DNA of 64,000 nt. Origin: Chryseobacterium sp. MYb264 (GTDB taxonomy: Bacteria; Bacteroidota; Bacteroidia; Flavobacteriales; Weeksellaceae). The position numbers and the translations under genes were made by a program. Shown here in pieces: positions 33,268-41,978 of the stretch (position 1 is its first letter; each line of letters starts with the position of its first letter). Location: contig NZ_CP142422.1 in NCBI RefSeq assembly GCF_035974275.1, forward strand, positions 3,782,001 to 3,846,000, written 5' to 3'. A model generated the notes under the pieces. The model saw only the letters and a list, made by a program, of their open reading frames with translations. It had not been told where the DNA came from and ran no database searches.

Positions 33268-34815
33268 TTAACTCATCGGAAGTTTGATCGTAAATGTACT
33301 TCCGTTACCTTTGTTAGAATCCACAATAATCTGTCCTTTGTGGAGATCCACGATTTTCTTTACATAAGACAATCCTAAACCTTGTCCTTTTACATTATGA
33401 ATATTTCCGGTTTCTTCTCTGAAGAATTTTTCGAAAATTTTCGTTTTATTCTGCGTTTCCATTCCCATCCCCTTATCTGAAATTTCAAGTACATAAAAGT
33501 TGCCTTCGTTTCTTGTTTTAATATTAATTTCAGGGGCTTCCGGAGAATATTTATTGGCGTTATCCAGTAAATTCACCAGCATATTCGAGATATGGAATTC
33601 GTCTATTTTAAAAGTGTAATTGGTTGCATTAAATTCCTGTGTCAAAGATCCGTTTCTCTGCTGAACGATTAGGTTGAAAGATTCTGTCGTTCTTTTAATC
33701 AGTTCACGAACATTGGTTTCTTTTAAGAATAAATTCACCTCATTTCGCTCCAGTTTCGACATGTTCAGAACATTCTCCACCTGCTTTTTCATTCTTAAAT
33801 TTTCCTGCTTTATCAGTTCAGAATAATATTTAACCTTGTCAGGATTGGTCGCAATTTTATCGTTCGCCAAAGAGTCTGTCGCCACAGAAATGGTTGCCAA
33901 TGGCGTTTTAAACTCGTGAGACATATTGTTGATGAAATCGGTCTTTACTTCTGCCAGTTTCTTCTGCCTCATCATATAATTAATGGAAATAATATAAATT
34001 CCCAAGATTGTTAGTAATGAAAGGAAAGTTCCAAGAAGCATTGGCCAGTTGTTCATCGCCAGTGAGTATTCTTTTTTAGGAAAAACTAAGGCTAAAGTAT
34101 ACAGCGTGCGCTCTTTATCGTCCGTGAAAAGCGGATAAGTATAGGTGTTGTTGTCTTTTTTATCCTGATAAATTTTATCAGCGACAGTGGTTAGTTTATT
34201 GTTTTTATCTGTTACTCCGTATCCGAAAGAGGCGGATATACCTCTTACTTTCAATTCTTTAGAAATCACAGAATCTAAAACAACAGCGTTGACTCTTTTG
34301 GTAATTGGTAAATTGTTACCATAAATTTTTGCAAATTCTTTCATGGTATAATCACCGTTTTCAATATCTCTGTTGAGTTCGGCGGTCATCAATTCACGAT
34401 TTGTTGTGTCTCTTTTTATTTTATAAGCCGCTTCGTCGGTATAAAGGGTTGTCCATTTTATAGAATCTCCTTTTTGCGAAATGGGAAGCTGACTTTTTTC
34501 AATAATATTTTTTGCGTAGATGATCTGTCGCTGGGTTCCGGAATCTTCTACCTGTTGAATCGTCGTTAAAGAAGGTTGCTTACTGTTGGCAAGAATGTTT
34601 TTTCTGAAACCCTTTAAATCTTTATCCAAATATTGATCAACTTCAATTTCCCCAACGTTTTTAGATACGTTTTCTAATGCAGTATATACCTTATTTGAGA
34701 AATCCTGCTCAAGGGCACTGTAATAACGTTTCAGCCAATAAAATTGGAGCGTAACAAAAACAATCAGTGAGATCGTCATAAACACCGAAATTATTGGGAT
34801 GAATTTATTATTCAT
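33268..34815 (-). CDS. Sensor histidine kinase (RprX-like)
   Basis: 515 residues. Transmembrane helices at about 8-27 and 260-282 flank a ~230-residue periplasmic sensor. There is no clear HAMP domain. The phosphorylated His is near residue 300 in NNMSHEFKTPLATI. The ATPase domain has NLLDNANKYS, DKGMGM and GQGLGLSYVKKI. Size, layout and gene order match RprX-type kinases of Bacteroidetes. The signal is unknown. Confidence 0.92.
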   Translation of the reverse strand: MNNKFIPIISVFMTISLIVFVTLQFYWLKRYYSALEQDFSNKVYTALENVSKNVGEIEVDQYLDKDLKGFRKNILANSKQPSLTTIQQVEDSGTQRQIIYAKNIIEKSQLPISQKGDSIKWTTLYTDEAAYKIKRDTTNRELMTAELNRDIENGDYTMKEFAKIYGNNLPITKRVNAVVLDSVISKELKVRGISASFGYGVTDKNNKLTTVADKIYQDKKDNNTYTYPLFTDDKERTLYTLALVFPKKEYSLAMNNWPMLLGTFLSLLTILGIYIISINYMMRQKKLAEVKTDFINNMSHEFKTPLATISVATDSLANDKIATNPDKVKYYSELIKQENLRMKKQVENVLNMSKLERNEVNLFLKETNVRELIKRTTESFNLIVQQRNGSLTQEFNATNYTFKIDEFHISNMLVNLLDNANKYSPEAPEINIKTRNEGNFYVLEISDKGMGMETQNKTKIFEKFFREETGNIHNVKGQGLGLSYVKKIVDLHKGQIIVDSNKGNGSTFTIKLPMS

Positions 34816-34993
34816 TTACTTTAATTTATAAGTTTTTAAAAAAGTGAATGTTAAAATTAATTATTTTAAGACTTGATAAACAAAAAACGAGCCAAAAAAT
34901 TGTGTAATTTTTCTTAAAACTGTGTTTTTTAACATTTATTTATAAATTTTAAAAAACTTGTCATAGGGAAAGTTCCGAGGAAGAATAAAGGAT

Positions 34994-35001
34994 TAGCTTT
35001 G
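34994..35001 (+). promoter_or_regulatory. -7 box (TAGCTTTG) of the SRPBCC gene
   Basis: An exact TAnnTTTG, 19 bp before the ATG at 35021. Confidence 0.5.
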
Positions 35002-35020
35002 TTTTAAACAAAATAATAAT

Positions 35021-35503
35021 ATGGAATCTAATATCATTTTTAACAAAGATTTTGATTCGGACAGCGTGTATGTTATGAAAATTTATCATGCTGATGTCTC
35101 AATAGTATGGAATTATTTCACTCAATCTGAATTATTAGACCAATGGTGGGCTCCGAAACCCTGGAAGTGCGAGACTAAAAGTCAGGATTTCTCAGAAGGT
35201 GGAGTTTGGTTATATTCAATGATTGGTCCAGAAGGAGAAAGGCATTTTGCGCAGGTAAAATATGGCGAAATCATGGAGCACAGAAGTTTCGACGGTACAG
35301 ATGCTTTTTGTGATGAAAACGGAAAGAGTAATGAAGATTTCCCTCAGGCAAAATGGTTATTTGGCTTCACCGGTGTGGAGGAGGGAACAAAAGTTACAAT
35401 AAATATTTATTTTCAGTCACAGGAAGCGATGAAGCAGTTATTGAATATGGGATTTGAAGAAGGGTTTGTGATGGGATTAGAACAGCTGAATGAAGTTCTG
35501 TAA
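35021..35503 (+). CDS. SRPBCC (AHSA1-like) domain protein
   Basis: 160 residues, one START-like helix-grip domain. Marks are IYHADVSIVWNYFTQSELLDQWWAPKPW near the N-terminus and the C-terminal helix GFEEGFVMGLEQLNEVL. Such proteins bind small hydrophobic ligands in a cavity, and many are of unknown role. The gene stands alone and is cytoplasmic. Confidence 0.88.
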   Translation: MESNIIFNKDFDSDSVYVMKIYHADVSIVWNYFTQSELLDQWWAPKPWKCETKSQDFSEGGVWLYSMIGPEGERHFAQVKYGEIMEHRSFDGTDAFCDENGKSNEDFPQAKWLFGFTGVEEGTKVTINIYFQSQEAMKQLLNMGFEEGFVMGLEQLNEVL

Positions 35504-35618
35504 ATTTCAAAAAATGTAAAAGGTAAGTCCGCTGGAGGAGATGAGTCGGGAATAGCTTGTGAAAAACAGCATGAATGTTTATAATTTCATCACGATGTTT
35601 TTTTGAAATCGGGCTTTT

Positions 35619-35640
35619 ACTTTTTCAACGAGTAAAAAGT
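35619..35640. terminator. Hairpin between convergent SRPBCC and CDF genes
   Basis: ACTTTTT and AAAAAGT arms with an 8-base loop. Weak and AT-only, but it is the only candidate terminator in this gap. Confidence 0.35.
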
Positions 35641-35645
35641 ATGGG

Positions 35646-36656
35646 TCAGTGCTCAGGTGAGTCCGCTGTATGTTTTTTCACGCTTGTTACATTTTCCGGA
35701 GTCCAGCGCACCCTTTTCACGAAGTCTTTTTCACGAACCGGACAGTCTTTGATCTGGCATACCGAACAGCACATGGGTTTGCAGTCGTCCATATGAAAAT
35801 TAAATTCAACAGTTCTTTTGGTATTTTTTGCTAAGAGGATAATCATTTTCTCCATTTCGTTGTGGGCATCCCGAAGACTATAATACCAGGGCAATGTAAT
35901 GTGAGCATCAATGTGAAGACTGGCACCGAACTGCTGGATTTTCATATTGTGAACATCAATCCACTCGGTGCGGCGGTTTTCTTCCAGTACTTTTATGATT
36001 TGATTTAAAAGATCAGGATCTTGTTCGTCCATAATTCCACTTAAAGACTTGCGAACAATCTTATAGCCTACAAAAATGATATAGCCTCCAAAAATTAAAG
36101 CAACAACAGAGTCAATCCAATAAATTTTAGTGAAATAAACAACAATCAAACTGATCACAACGCCAAGGGTGGTAATGGTATCAGACTGCAAGTGCTTTCC
36201 TGAAGAAATTAAAACCAAGGAATTCTCTGCTTCTCCTTTTTTAATGGAAATATAACCCAAAAGGTAATTAACAATAGCCGTTACAGCAATGATGGCAATA
36301 CCCCAATCGAGTTTATCCAGAGTCTTTCCGACAATCAAACTGTTGATTCCTTCATAGATAATCATGATGCCGGCAATAGCAATTAATGCACCTTCAATTC
36401 CTGAGGTTACAAATTCTACCTTTCCGTGACCGTAAGGATGGTCTTCATCTTTGGGTTTCGCCGCAAGATGTAAAGAATAAAGCCCCATAAATGCGCTAAT
36501 TACATTCACGATACTTTCCATAGCATCAGAAAAAACGGAATCAGAATTCGTCAGTTTCCAGGCTATAATTTTTCCAATAAAAAGAATGACTCCAAAAACG
36601 GCGATGAGTTTTTGAAAGCCTATTTTATCTTTATTTTTATTCTTCTGTTTGTTCAT
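35646..36656 (-). CDS. Cation diffusion facilitator family transporter with Cys-rich tail
   Basis: 336 residues. Six transmembrane helices lie between about 15 and 215, with metal-site residues in SDAMESIVN (helix 2) and HLQSDTITTLGVV (helix 5). The cytoplasmic dimer domain follows, with HIDAHITLPW. The C-terminus adds HMDDCKPMCCSVCQIKDC, five Cys and a His not found in standard CDF proteins. CDF transporters export divalent metals (Zn, Fe, Co, Mn) using the proton gradient. The extra cysteines may sense or bind metal. Confidence 0.9.
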   Translation of the reverse strand: MNKQKNKNKDKIGFQKLIAVFGVILFIGKIIAWKLTNSDSVFSDAMESIVNVISAFMGLYSLHLAAKPKDEDHPYGHGKVEFVTSGIEGALIAIAGIMIIYEGINSLIVGKTLDKLDWGIAIIAVTAIVNYLLGYISIKKGEAENSLVLISSGKHLQSDTITTLGVVISLIVVYFTKIYWIDSVVALIFGGYIIFVGYKIVRKSLSGIMDEQDPDLLNQIIKVLEENRRTEWIDVHNMKIQQFGASLHIDAHITLPWYYSLRDAHNEMEKMIILLAKNTKRTVEFNFHMDDCKPMCCSVCQIKDCPVREKDFVKRVRWTPENVTSVKKHTADSPEH

Positions 36657-36665
36657 AGGTTTGAT

Positions 36666-36699
36666 AAAAAAAAGAATCTCAATTTTGAGACTCTTTTTT
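36666..36699 (-). terminator. Terminator of asd
   Basis: On the minus strand, GAGTCTC-aaaatt-GAGATTC pairs with one G-T wobble and is followed by eight T. It lies 12 bp after the asd stop. Confidence 0.7.
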
Positions 36700-36710
36700 A
36701 TTTTGTTAGT

Positions 36711-37703
36711 TTACACTAAGTTGTTTGCTACAATGTATTCTGCGATCTGTACCGCGTTGGTTGCGGCTCCTTTTCGCAGGTTGTCTGCCACAATCCAGAG
36801 ATTCAGTGTCTTTGGCTGCGATAGATCCCGTCTTATCCTTCCGACGAAAACTTCGTCTTTTCCTTCAGAATAAAGAGGCATTGGATATTCGTTGTTTTTC
36901 ACGTTATCCATTACCACCACTCCAGGAGTTTCAGATAAGATTTTTCTTACTTCATCCAAATCAAATTCGTTTTCAAACTCGATGTTTACACTTTCCGAGT
37001 GACCTCCCTGAACAGGAACTCTCACTGCAGTTGCCGTTAAATTAAATGTATCATCACCTAAAATTTTCTTAGGCTCTTTCATTAATTTAATCTCTTCTTT
37101 CGTATAATCATCATCTGCAAATACATCACAGTGTGGCAATGCATTTTTGAAGATCTGATAAGGATATACTTTTGCAATAGAATCGTCTCCGCTGATTTCT
37201 CCGTTTAATTGGTCTACAGCTGCTTTACCAGTTCCTGTTACAGACTGATACGTTGAAACGATTAGTCTTTTTAAATCATATTTTTTGTTCAAAGGTCCTA
37301 AAACCATTACTAACTGAATCGTAGAACAGTTCGGATTTGCGATGATTTTATCTTCTTTTGTCAATACATCTGCATTGATTTCCGGAACGACTAATTTCTT
37401 GTCAGGATCCATTCTCCAGGCTGAAGAATTATCAATCACCGTTGTTCCAACTTCTGCGAAAAGAGGGGCAAATTCAAGAGAAGTACCACCGCCGGCAGAG
37501 AAGATCGCAATATCCGGTTTGGCAGCTATAGCGTCTTGCATGCTTACAATCGTAAATTCTTCCTGTTTATACTTCACCTTTTTACCAATAGATCTTTCCG
37601 ATGCTACCGGAATTAATTCTGTGATAGGGAAGTTCCTTTCTTCAAGAACTTTCAGCATAACTTGTCCAACCATTCCTGTTGAACCGACTACAGCTACTTT
37701 CAT
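36711..37703 (-). CDS. asd: Aspartate-semialdehyde dehydrogenase
   Basis: 330 residues. It reduces aspartyl phosphate to aspartate semialdehyde with NADPH, the branch point to lysine/diaminopimelate, threonine and methionine. The nucleotide motif is VGSTGMVGQ at the N-terminus. The active-site Cys is in IANPNCSTIQLV, and the catalytic His is in RVPVQGGHSE. The length is normal for the family. It appears monocistronic, with a terminator behind it and an inverted repeat upstream. Confidence 0.96.
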   Translation of the reverse strand: MKVAVVGSTGMVGQVMLKVLEERNFPITELIPVASERSIGKKVKYKQEEFTIVSMQDAIAAKPDIAIFSAGGGTSLEFAPLFAEVGTTVIDNSSAWRMDPDKKLVVPEINADVLTKEDKIIANPNCSTIQLVMVLGPLNKKYDLKRLIVSTYQSVTGTGKAAVDQLNGEISGDDSIAKVYPYQIFKNALPHCDVFADDDYTKEEIKLMKEPKKILGDDTFNLTATAVRVPVQGGHSESVNIEFENEFDLDEVRKILSETPGVVVMDNVKNNEYPMPLYSEGKDEVFVGRIRRDLSQPKTLNLWIVADNLRKGAATNAVQIAEYIVANNLV

Positions 37704-37738
37704 TGATTTAATTAAAAATTTATTAAGTTAATATATAA

Positions 37739-37770
37739 ACTTTGTCAAAGATTCTGAAATTTGACAAAGT
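37739..37770. terminator. Perfect 11-bp inverted repeat between asd and a membrane-protein gene
   Basis: ACTTTGTCAAA and TTTGACAAAGT arms around a 10-bp spacer. It is 10 bp past the stop of the gene ending at 37781 and 35 bp upstream of asd. It is probably a terminator, with an operator for asd as an alternative, since no long T run follows. Confidence 0.5.
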
Positions 37771-37780
37771 GTGATCCTCC

Positions 37781-38212
37781 TTATGCCCCGAAGACTCTTG
37801 TCCAAGGGAACGCGAATGTGAATAAACCTACTGCGATAAGCCCCATAATTACGATTCCTAAAGAGATTGTAGGGTTTACTTTTACTTTTTTGTTAACGAT
37901 GGTCATCAAAACAGCCGCGATTAACATTGAAAATGGATGTTCTACATATTGAAATCTCAGTGCAGAGTTTTTCATTACTTCGCCCATATTTAATCCGTTT
38001 GTAAAGTTGATGACCAACATAATAATCCCGATTAAAAATTGAACGTGGAAGAAGATCATCGTGAATAGCGTGATTTTCTTTAAAAATTTGTTCACTTTTC
38101 CGCTAAATCCAAACATTGTCACTAGAAGTGCAATCACAAATAATGATGTTAAAAGTAATTCTAAATACCCAAATCCTTTGTGAGCACTAAGTAAAATTTT
38201 GTAAAAATCCAT
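37781..38212 (-). CDS. Small four-helix membrane protein, unknown function
   Basis: 143 residues with four hydrophobic helices at about 16-36, 46-68, 90-107 and 117-138. Histidines occur at the membrane edges or within helices (SAHKGFGY, FFHVQFLIG, YVEHPFSM), a pattern seen in small haem-b membrane proteins, so a cytochrome-like role is possible but not shown. It stands alone. Confidence 0.6.
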   Translation of the reverse strand: MDFYKILLSAHKGFGYLELLLTSLFVIALLVTMFGFSGKVNKFLKKITLFTMIFFHVQFLIGIIMLVINFTNGLNMGEVMKNSALRFQYVEHPFSMLIAAVLMTIVNKKVKVNPTISLGIVIMGLIAVGLFTFAFPWTRVFGA

Positions 38213-38253
38213 ATTTAGTTTTTTTCTGTTTTTTCTGCCACAAATATAGCAAA

Positions 38254-38276
38254 AATCCCGGCGAAAAGCCGGGATT
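38254..38276 (-). terminator. Strong terminator of the TonB receptor gene
   Basis: AATCCCGGC-GAAAA-GCCGGGATT: a perfect GC-rich 9-bp stem. On the minus strand TTTTTGC follows. It lies 30 bp after the receptor stop. Confidence 0.85.
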
Positions 38277-38306
38277 GATATTTATAAAATCTAATATTTT
38301 AATGAA

Positions 38307-40895
38307 TTAGAAGTTGAAAGACAATGTTGCTGCCCAAGTTGTTCCAAAACCGAAATAAGCACGGTTAGCTGTTGCAACTCCATTATACATTCTACCAGCT
38401 TCTTCATAAGTTTTTCCTTTATCAGGATCAGTATTTCCTGTAATTTTATCTGTTCCGAAGATACTTGTAGCAGAATCAGAGATATAAATTTTATTGAACA
38501 AGTTATAAACGTTAGCTCCGATAGTGAAGAACTGAGCTTGGTTTTGCAATCTGATTTTGTATGAGACACCTACATCAAATAGGTTAAAGTCAGGTAACTT
38601 AAGAACTCCTCTTTCTTGTGCTGAAACATTTGTAAATGATCCTGCATCAATTGTAGAATATAATTTTCCAACATATCTCCAAGTTCCGAAGATGTTAAGA
38701 TCTTTTACTGGTTTTACAGTAAGTCCTAATGAAGCAGTCATTTGAGGGATACTGTTGTTCCCTGATCCTCCCACTTTTACTTTATCTAAATATAGTTCAT
38801 TTCCTGAAGAACCAGCTAAAGTAACAGGGTTGTTGTTATCATCAAATGCAGCTACAGAAGCATTTCCTTTATAATAATAATCTCCCCAAGAGAACATTCC
38901 GTTAATTTCTAAGAAATTAGTAGGTTTGTAAGTTCCATCGAACTCAACTCCCTGGTGAATCTCAGTAATACCGTTGATTTCTGCGTAACCAGTAGTGGTT
39001 GTATTATCAGGAAGTGTAAATGTCTGGCTAGTTTTTCTTAACCATCTGTCTTTCCACTGAGTCCTATATAAGTTTACATTCGCGCTGAATTTTGCAGATC
39101 TGAAACCATACCCAACTTCAGCAGAAGCGATTTTTTCGTTAGTTAATGTAGGGTTGATAAGCTGTTGGTTGCTTGGGTATACCGTATTTAAGAAAGGTTG
39201 CTTGCTGTAATAACCTAAGTTTGCAAAAACGTTATGGTTTTCATTGATGTTATAGTTAGCACCTCCTTTAAAGTTGTATCCAAAAGTATTTTTGAAACCA
39301 GTTTTTGTATTAACAGTTTGACCTTTTAAAGTGCTGCCATCTACAACATAGTTGTCAATTCTCTGATATCCTTGGTTAGAAACCGATCCCTGTAAGAATG
39401 CAGATAATTTATCTTTAGTGTATTCTACCTGACCGAATGCGCTGTACCAAAGTACTTCTCCGTCATTGCTGTATCCTACTTGATCCTCAGCTGGAGCTAA
39501 TTTTCCTCCAAAAGGATTCCAAGAAAGTTTTTTATAATCGTAAAGAGCATTTACAATTCTTGGAGCAGATAAATTTTTGTTTGCATTGTCTTTATATCCT
39601 GCAGCTCCATATAGGTCTGTAAGAACTTGATAGTGATAACCATAGTAGTATCTGTCATCTGTACCAATTGAGAAATTCCAATTGTCATTAATTTGATGTT
39701 GAAAATTTGCTAAAATACCATACCAGTTGTGAGAGTTGATGTTTGATCTACGAACGATAGTACTTCCTGCACCTGCAGTATTTAAATCAACTGCTGCGTT
39801 TGCTGCAAAAATAGCATCATAATTAATGTGTCCTGAAGTATCTAGAAAACTAGCATCATTGATTGACTTGCCACCTAGTCTACCCAAGTCACCAGTTCCA
39901 CCACCTCTACCATTAGACATGTATGCTACTGTACTTAGTTTAGACTTTTCGCTCATTGTCCAATCCCAGTTCAACATCATTACTGGTTTAGAATAGTAAT
40001 TAGCTCTGTTTGCTAATGGCACTCTGTTACCCGATGAATCTGTGTAGTAACCAAAGTCAGAATTGTATCTTCTGTAAGGCGTTCCATCATTGTCCGGATT
40101 AAAGTTAATGTAGTTTTGAATTGTTGGAGCGTACGTTCTTTGATCGTGCCACTGAGGAGCAGATGTTATCGTAAACTGTAAGTTATGCTTTTTATTGATT
40201 TCATAACCTAATGCTAAATAGTAAGCATAAGATTCGTAGTCTGTATTTTCGATATAAGTACCTCCAGACTGTCTGCTCATTAAGAATGATGCTGAAACTC
40301 CATTTTCAGCTTTTCCTGTGTTATAAGCAAAAGATGTTTTTAAATAGTCATTATTACCAACTCCTAATCTAATAACACCACCTTTTTTCATGTCAGAAGA
40401 CTTGGTAATGAAGTTCATCGTACCTCCCACAGAAGCAATAGCCAATTTAGAAGAACCAAGACCTCTCTGTACCTGCATGAAACTTGTTACGTCAGATAAA
40501 CCAGTCCAGTTGGAGAAATAAACGGATCCGCCCTCCATATCATTTACAGGCATACCGTTTACCATTACCGCAATGTTTCTGGATTCAAAACCACGCATCA
40601 CAATCTGAGAGTCTCCAAAACCACCACCACCTTTTGTAGCATATACTGAAGGTGTTGTATTAAGCAATTCAACAAGCTCTTGATTTCCTTGTCTTTCTAG
40701 GATCTGTGCAGCTTTAATAGTAGATGCAGCAACTGGTGTCTTTCTATCCTTTGCGATATCGGTTACACCTCTTAGGATTACCTCTTCAATGTCTTTGGAT
40801 TTTGAAACAGTATCCTGAACTTGCTGAGCGTAATAGACACTAGCTGTTGATAAGGTAATTACCGCAGTTAGAATCGATTTGTTGATTAATTTCAT
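38307..40895 (-). CDS. TonB-dependent receptor
   Basis: 862 residues with a signal peptide (1-23, ending YYAQ). A TonB-box-like segment (IEEVILRG) follows near residue 36. The plug domain (about 50-165) has QIVMRGFESRNIAVMVNGMPVND and ASVGGTMNFITK. The barrel of about 700 residues ends in a C-terminal aromatic strand (AATLSFNF). There is no carboxypeptidase-like N-terminal domain and no SusD partner beside it, so it is not a standard polysaccharide-uptake pair. The ligand is unknown. Confidence 0.9.
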   Translation of the reverse strand: MKLINKSILTAVITLSTASVYYAQQVQDTVSKSKDIEEVILRGVTDIAKDRKTPVAASTIKAAQILERQGNQELVELLNTTPSVYATKGGGGFGDSQIVMRGFESRNIAVMVNGMPVNDMEGGSVYFSNWTGLSDVTSFMQVQRGLGSSKLAIASVGGTMNFITKSSDMKKGGVIRLGVGNNDYLKTSFAYNTGKAENGVSASFLMSRQSGGTYIENTDYESYAYYLALGYEINKKHNLQFTITSAPQWHDQRTYAPTIQNYINFNPDNDGTPYRRYNSDFGYYTDSSGNRVPLANRANYYSKPVMMLNWDWTMSEKSKLSTVAYMSNGRGGGTGDLGRLGGKSINDASFLDTSGHINYDAIFAANAAVDLNTAGAGSTIVRRSNINSHNWYGILANFQHQINDNWNFSIGTDDRYYYGYHYQVLTDLYGAAGYKDNANKNLSAPRIVNALYDYKKLSWNPFGGKLAPAEDQVGYSNDGEVLWYSAFGQVEYTKDKLSAFLQGSVSNQGYQRIDNYVVDGSTLKGQTVNTKTGFKNTFGYNFKGGANYNINENHNVFANLGYYSKQPFLNTVYPSNQQLINPTLTNEKIASAEVGYGFRSAKFSANVNLYRTQWKDRWLRKTSQTFTLPDNTTTTGYAEINGITEIHQGVEFDGTYKPTNFLEINGMFSWGDYYYKGNASVAAFDDNNNPVTLAGSSGNELYLDKVKVGGSGNNSIPQMTASLGLTVKPVKDLNIFGTWRYVGKLYSTIDAGSFTNVSAQERGVLKLPDFNLFDVGVSYKIRLQNQAQFFTIGANVYNLFNKIYISDSATSIFGTDKITGNTDPDKGKTYEEAGRMYNGVATANRAYFGFGTTWAATLSFNF

Positions 40896-41105
40896 AATCG
40901 TTAGTAATAGTTAGATTTAAATTTTATGCAAAATTGAGGAAATAAAATTTAACTAATATTAACTGTATGTTAATTTTTACTTAATACCTTTTAGGTTTAA
41001 TTTGTTGATTTGTAATGAATTGAATAATAATTGACATTTTGCATGAAAAAAATCATATTAATGAATTTTTAACAATATTGGGGTATTTTTATTAAAAATT
41101 CAACG

Positions 41106-41966
41106 CTATTTCACTGCCTTGAGACTGAGGTCGATATTTTGTGCGGAGTGCGTGAGAGCACCTACAGAGATGAAGTTAACCCCTGTGGCAGCAATTTCTT
41201 TTAACATATCTCGGGTGATTCCCCCCGATGCTTCTGACTCACAAGAACCGTTGATCATCTCTACAGCCTGCTTCATTGTTTTCACATCCATGTTATCCAA
41301 CATGATTCTGTCAACTTTTGCTTTTATGGCTTCCTGAACTTCTTCAAGGTTTCTTGTCTCAACCTCAATTTTAAGTTTTTTCTTGGTCTTTTTAACGTAG
41401 TCTTTCGCCATTTTTACCGCATTGGTGATGCTTCCGTTATAATCAACGTGATTATCTTTTAACATAATCATATCATAAAGACCGTATCGGTGATTGGTTC
41501 CGCCACCAATTGCCACCGCCCATTTTTCACAAACTCTGAAATTAGGAGTTGTTTTTCTGGTGTCTAATAATTTTGTTTTTGTTCCTACCAGTCTGGAATC
41601 CCAGTCGTGGGTTAAAGTAGCGATTCCGCTCATTCTCTGCATACAGTTCAGCACTAATCTTTCCGTTGAAAGGATTGATCTTGCGCTTCCGGTAACGATC
41701 ATAGCGATGTCTCCAACTTTTGCAGGAGTTCCGTCTTTGATGAAAGTTTTAATTTTCAGGTCTTTATCAAACGTGTTAAAAATAATTTCAGCCAGTTCCA
41801 CACCCGCCAGAATACAATCTTCTTTTACCAGCAATTTGGCACTTTGCTCCAAATCCTTCGGAATGGTCGAAAGGGTAGAGTGATCTCCATCCTGAATATC
41901 TTCTTCCAAAGCATTTTTTATGAATTGTTTTAAAACTTTATCGGTAACGTATGCTGGTCTTTTCAT
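41106..41966 (-). CDS. nadC: Nicotinate-nucleotide pyrophosphorylase (carboxylating)
   Basis: 286 residues. It converts quinolinate and PRPP to nicotinate mononucleotide in de novo NAD synthesis. Motifs: ERLVLNCMQRMSGIAT, LDTRKTTPNFR, GGGTNHRYGLYDMIMLKDNH, and IMLDNMD with SGGI toward the C-terminus. It follows nadB by 12 bp on the same strand and is surely co-transcribed. Confidence 0.96.
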   Translation of the reverse strand: MKRPAYVTDKVLKQFIKNALEEDIQDGDHSTLSTIPKDLEQSAKLLVKEDCILAGVELAEIIFNTFDKDLKIKTFIKDGTPAKVGDIAMIVTGSARSILSTERLVLNCMQRMSGIATLTHDWDSRLVGTKTKLLDTRKTTPNFRVCEKWAVAIGGGTNHRYGLYDMIMLKDNHVDYNGSITNAVKMAKDYVKKTKKKLKIEVETRNLEEVQEAIKAKVDRIMLDNMDVKTMKQAVEMINGSCESEASGGITRDMLKEIAATGVNFISVGALTHSAQNIDLSLKAVK

Positions 41967-41978
41967 TTTTATTTGATT

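Noticed and set aside
32486..34815. Direct control of the metal locus by the RprXY-like system
   Set aside because: Adjacency alone is weak evidence; no shared binding motif could be seen, and RprXY homologues are widespread without such neighbours.
40896..41105. Search for a riboswitch or tRNA upstream of the TonB receptor and after nadC
   Set aside because: The stretch is AT-rich with no recognisable cloverleaf or riboswitch core.
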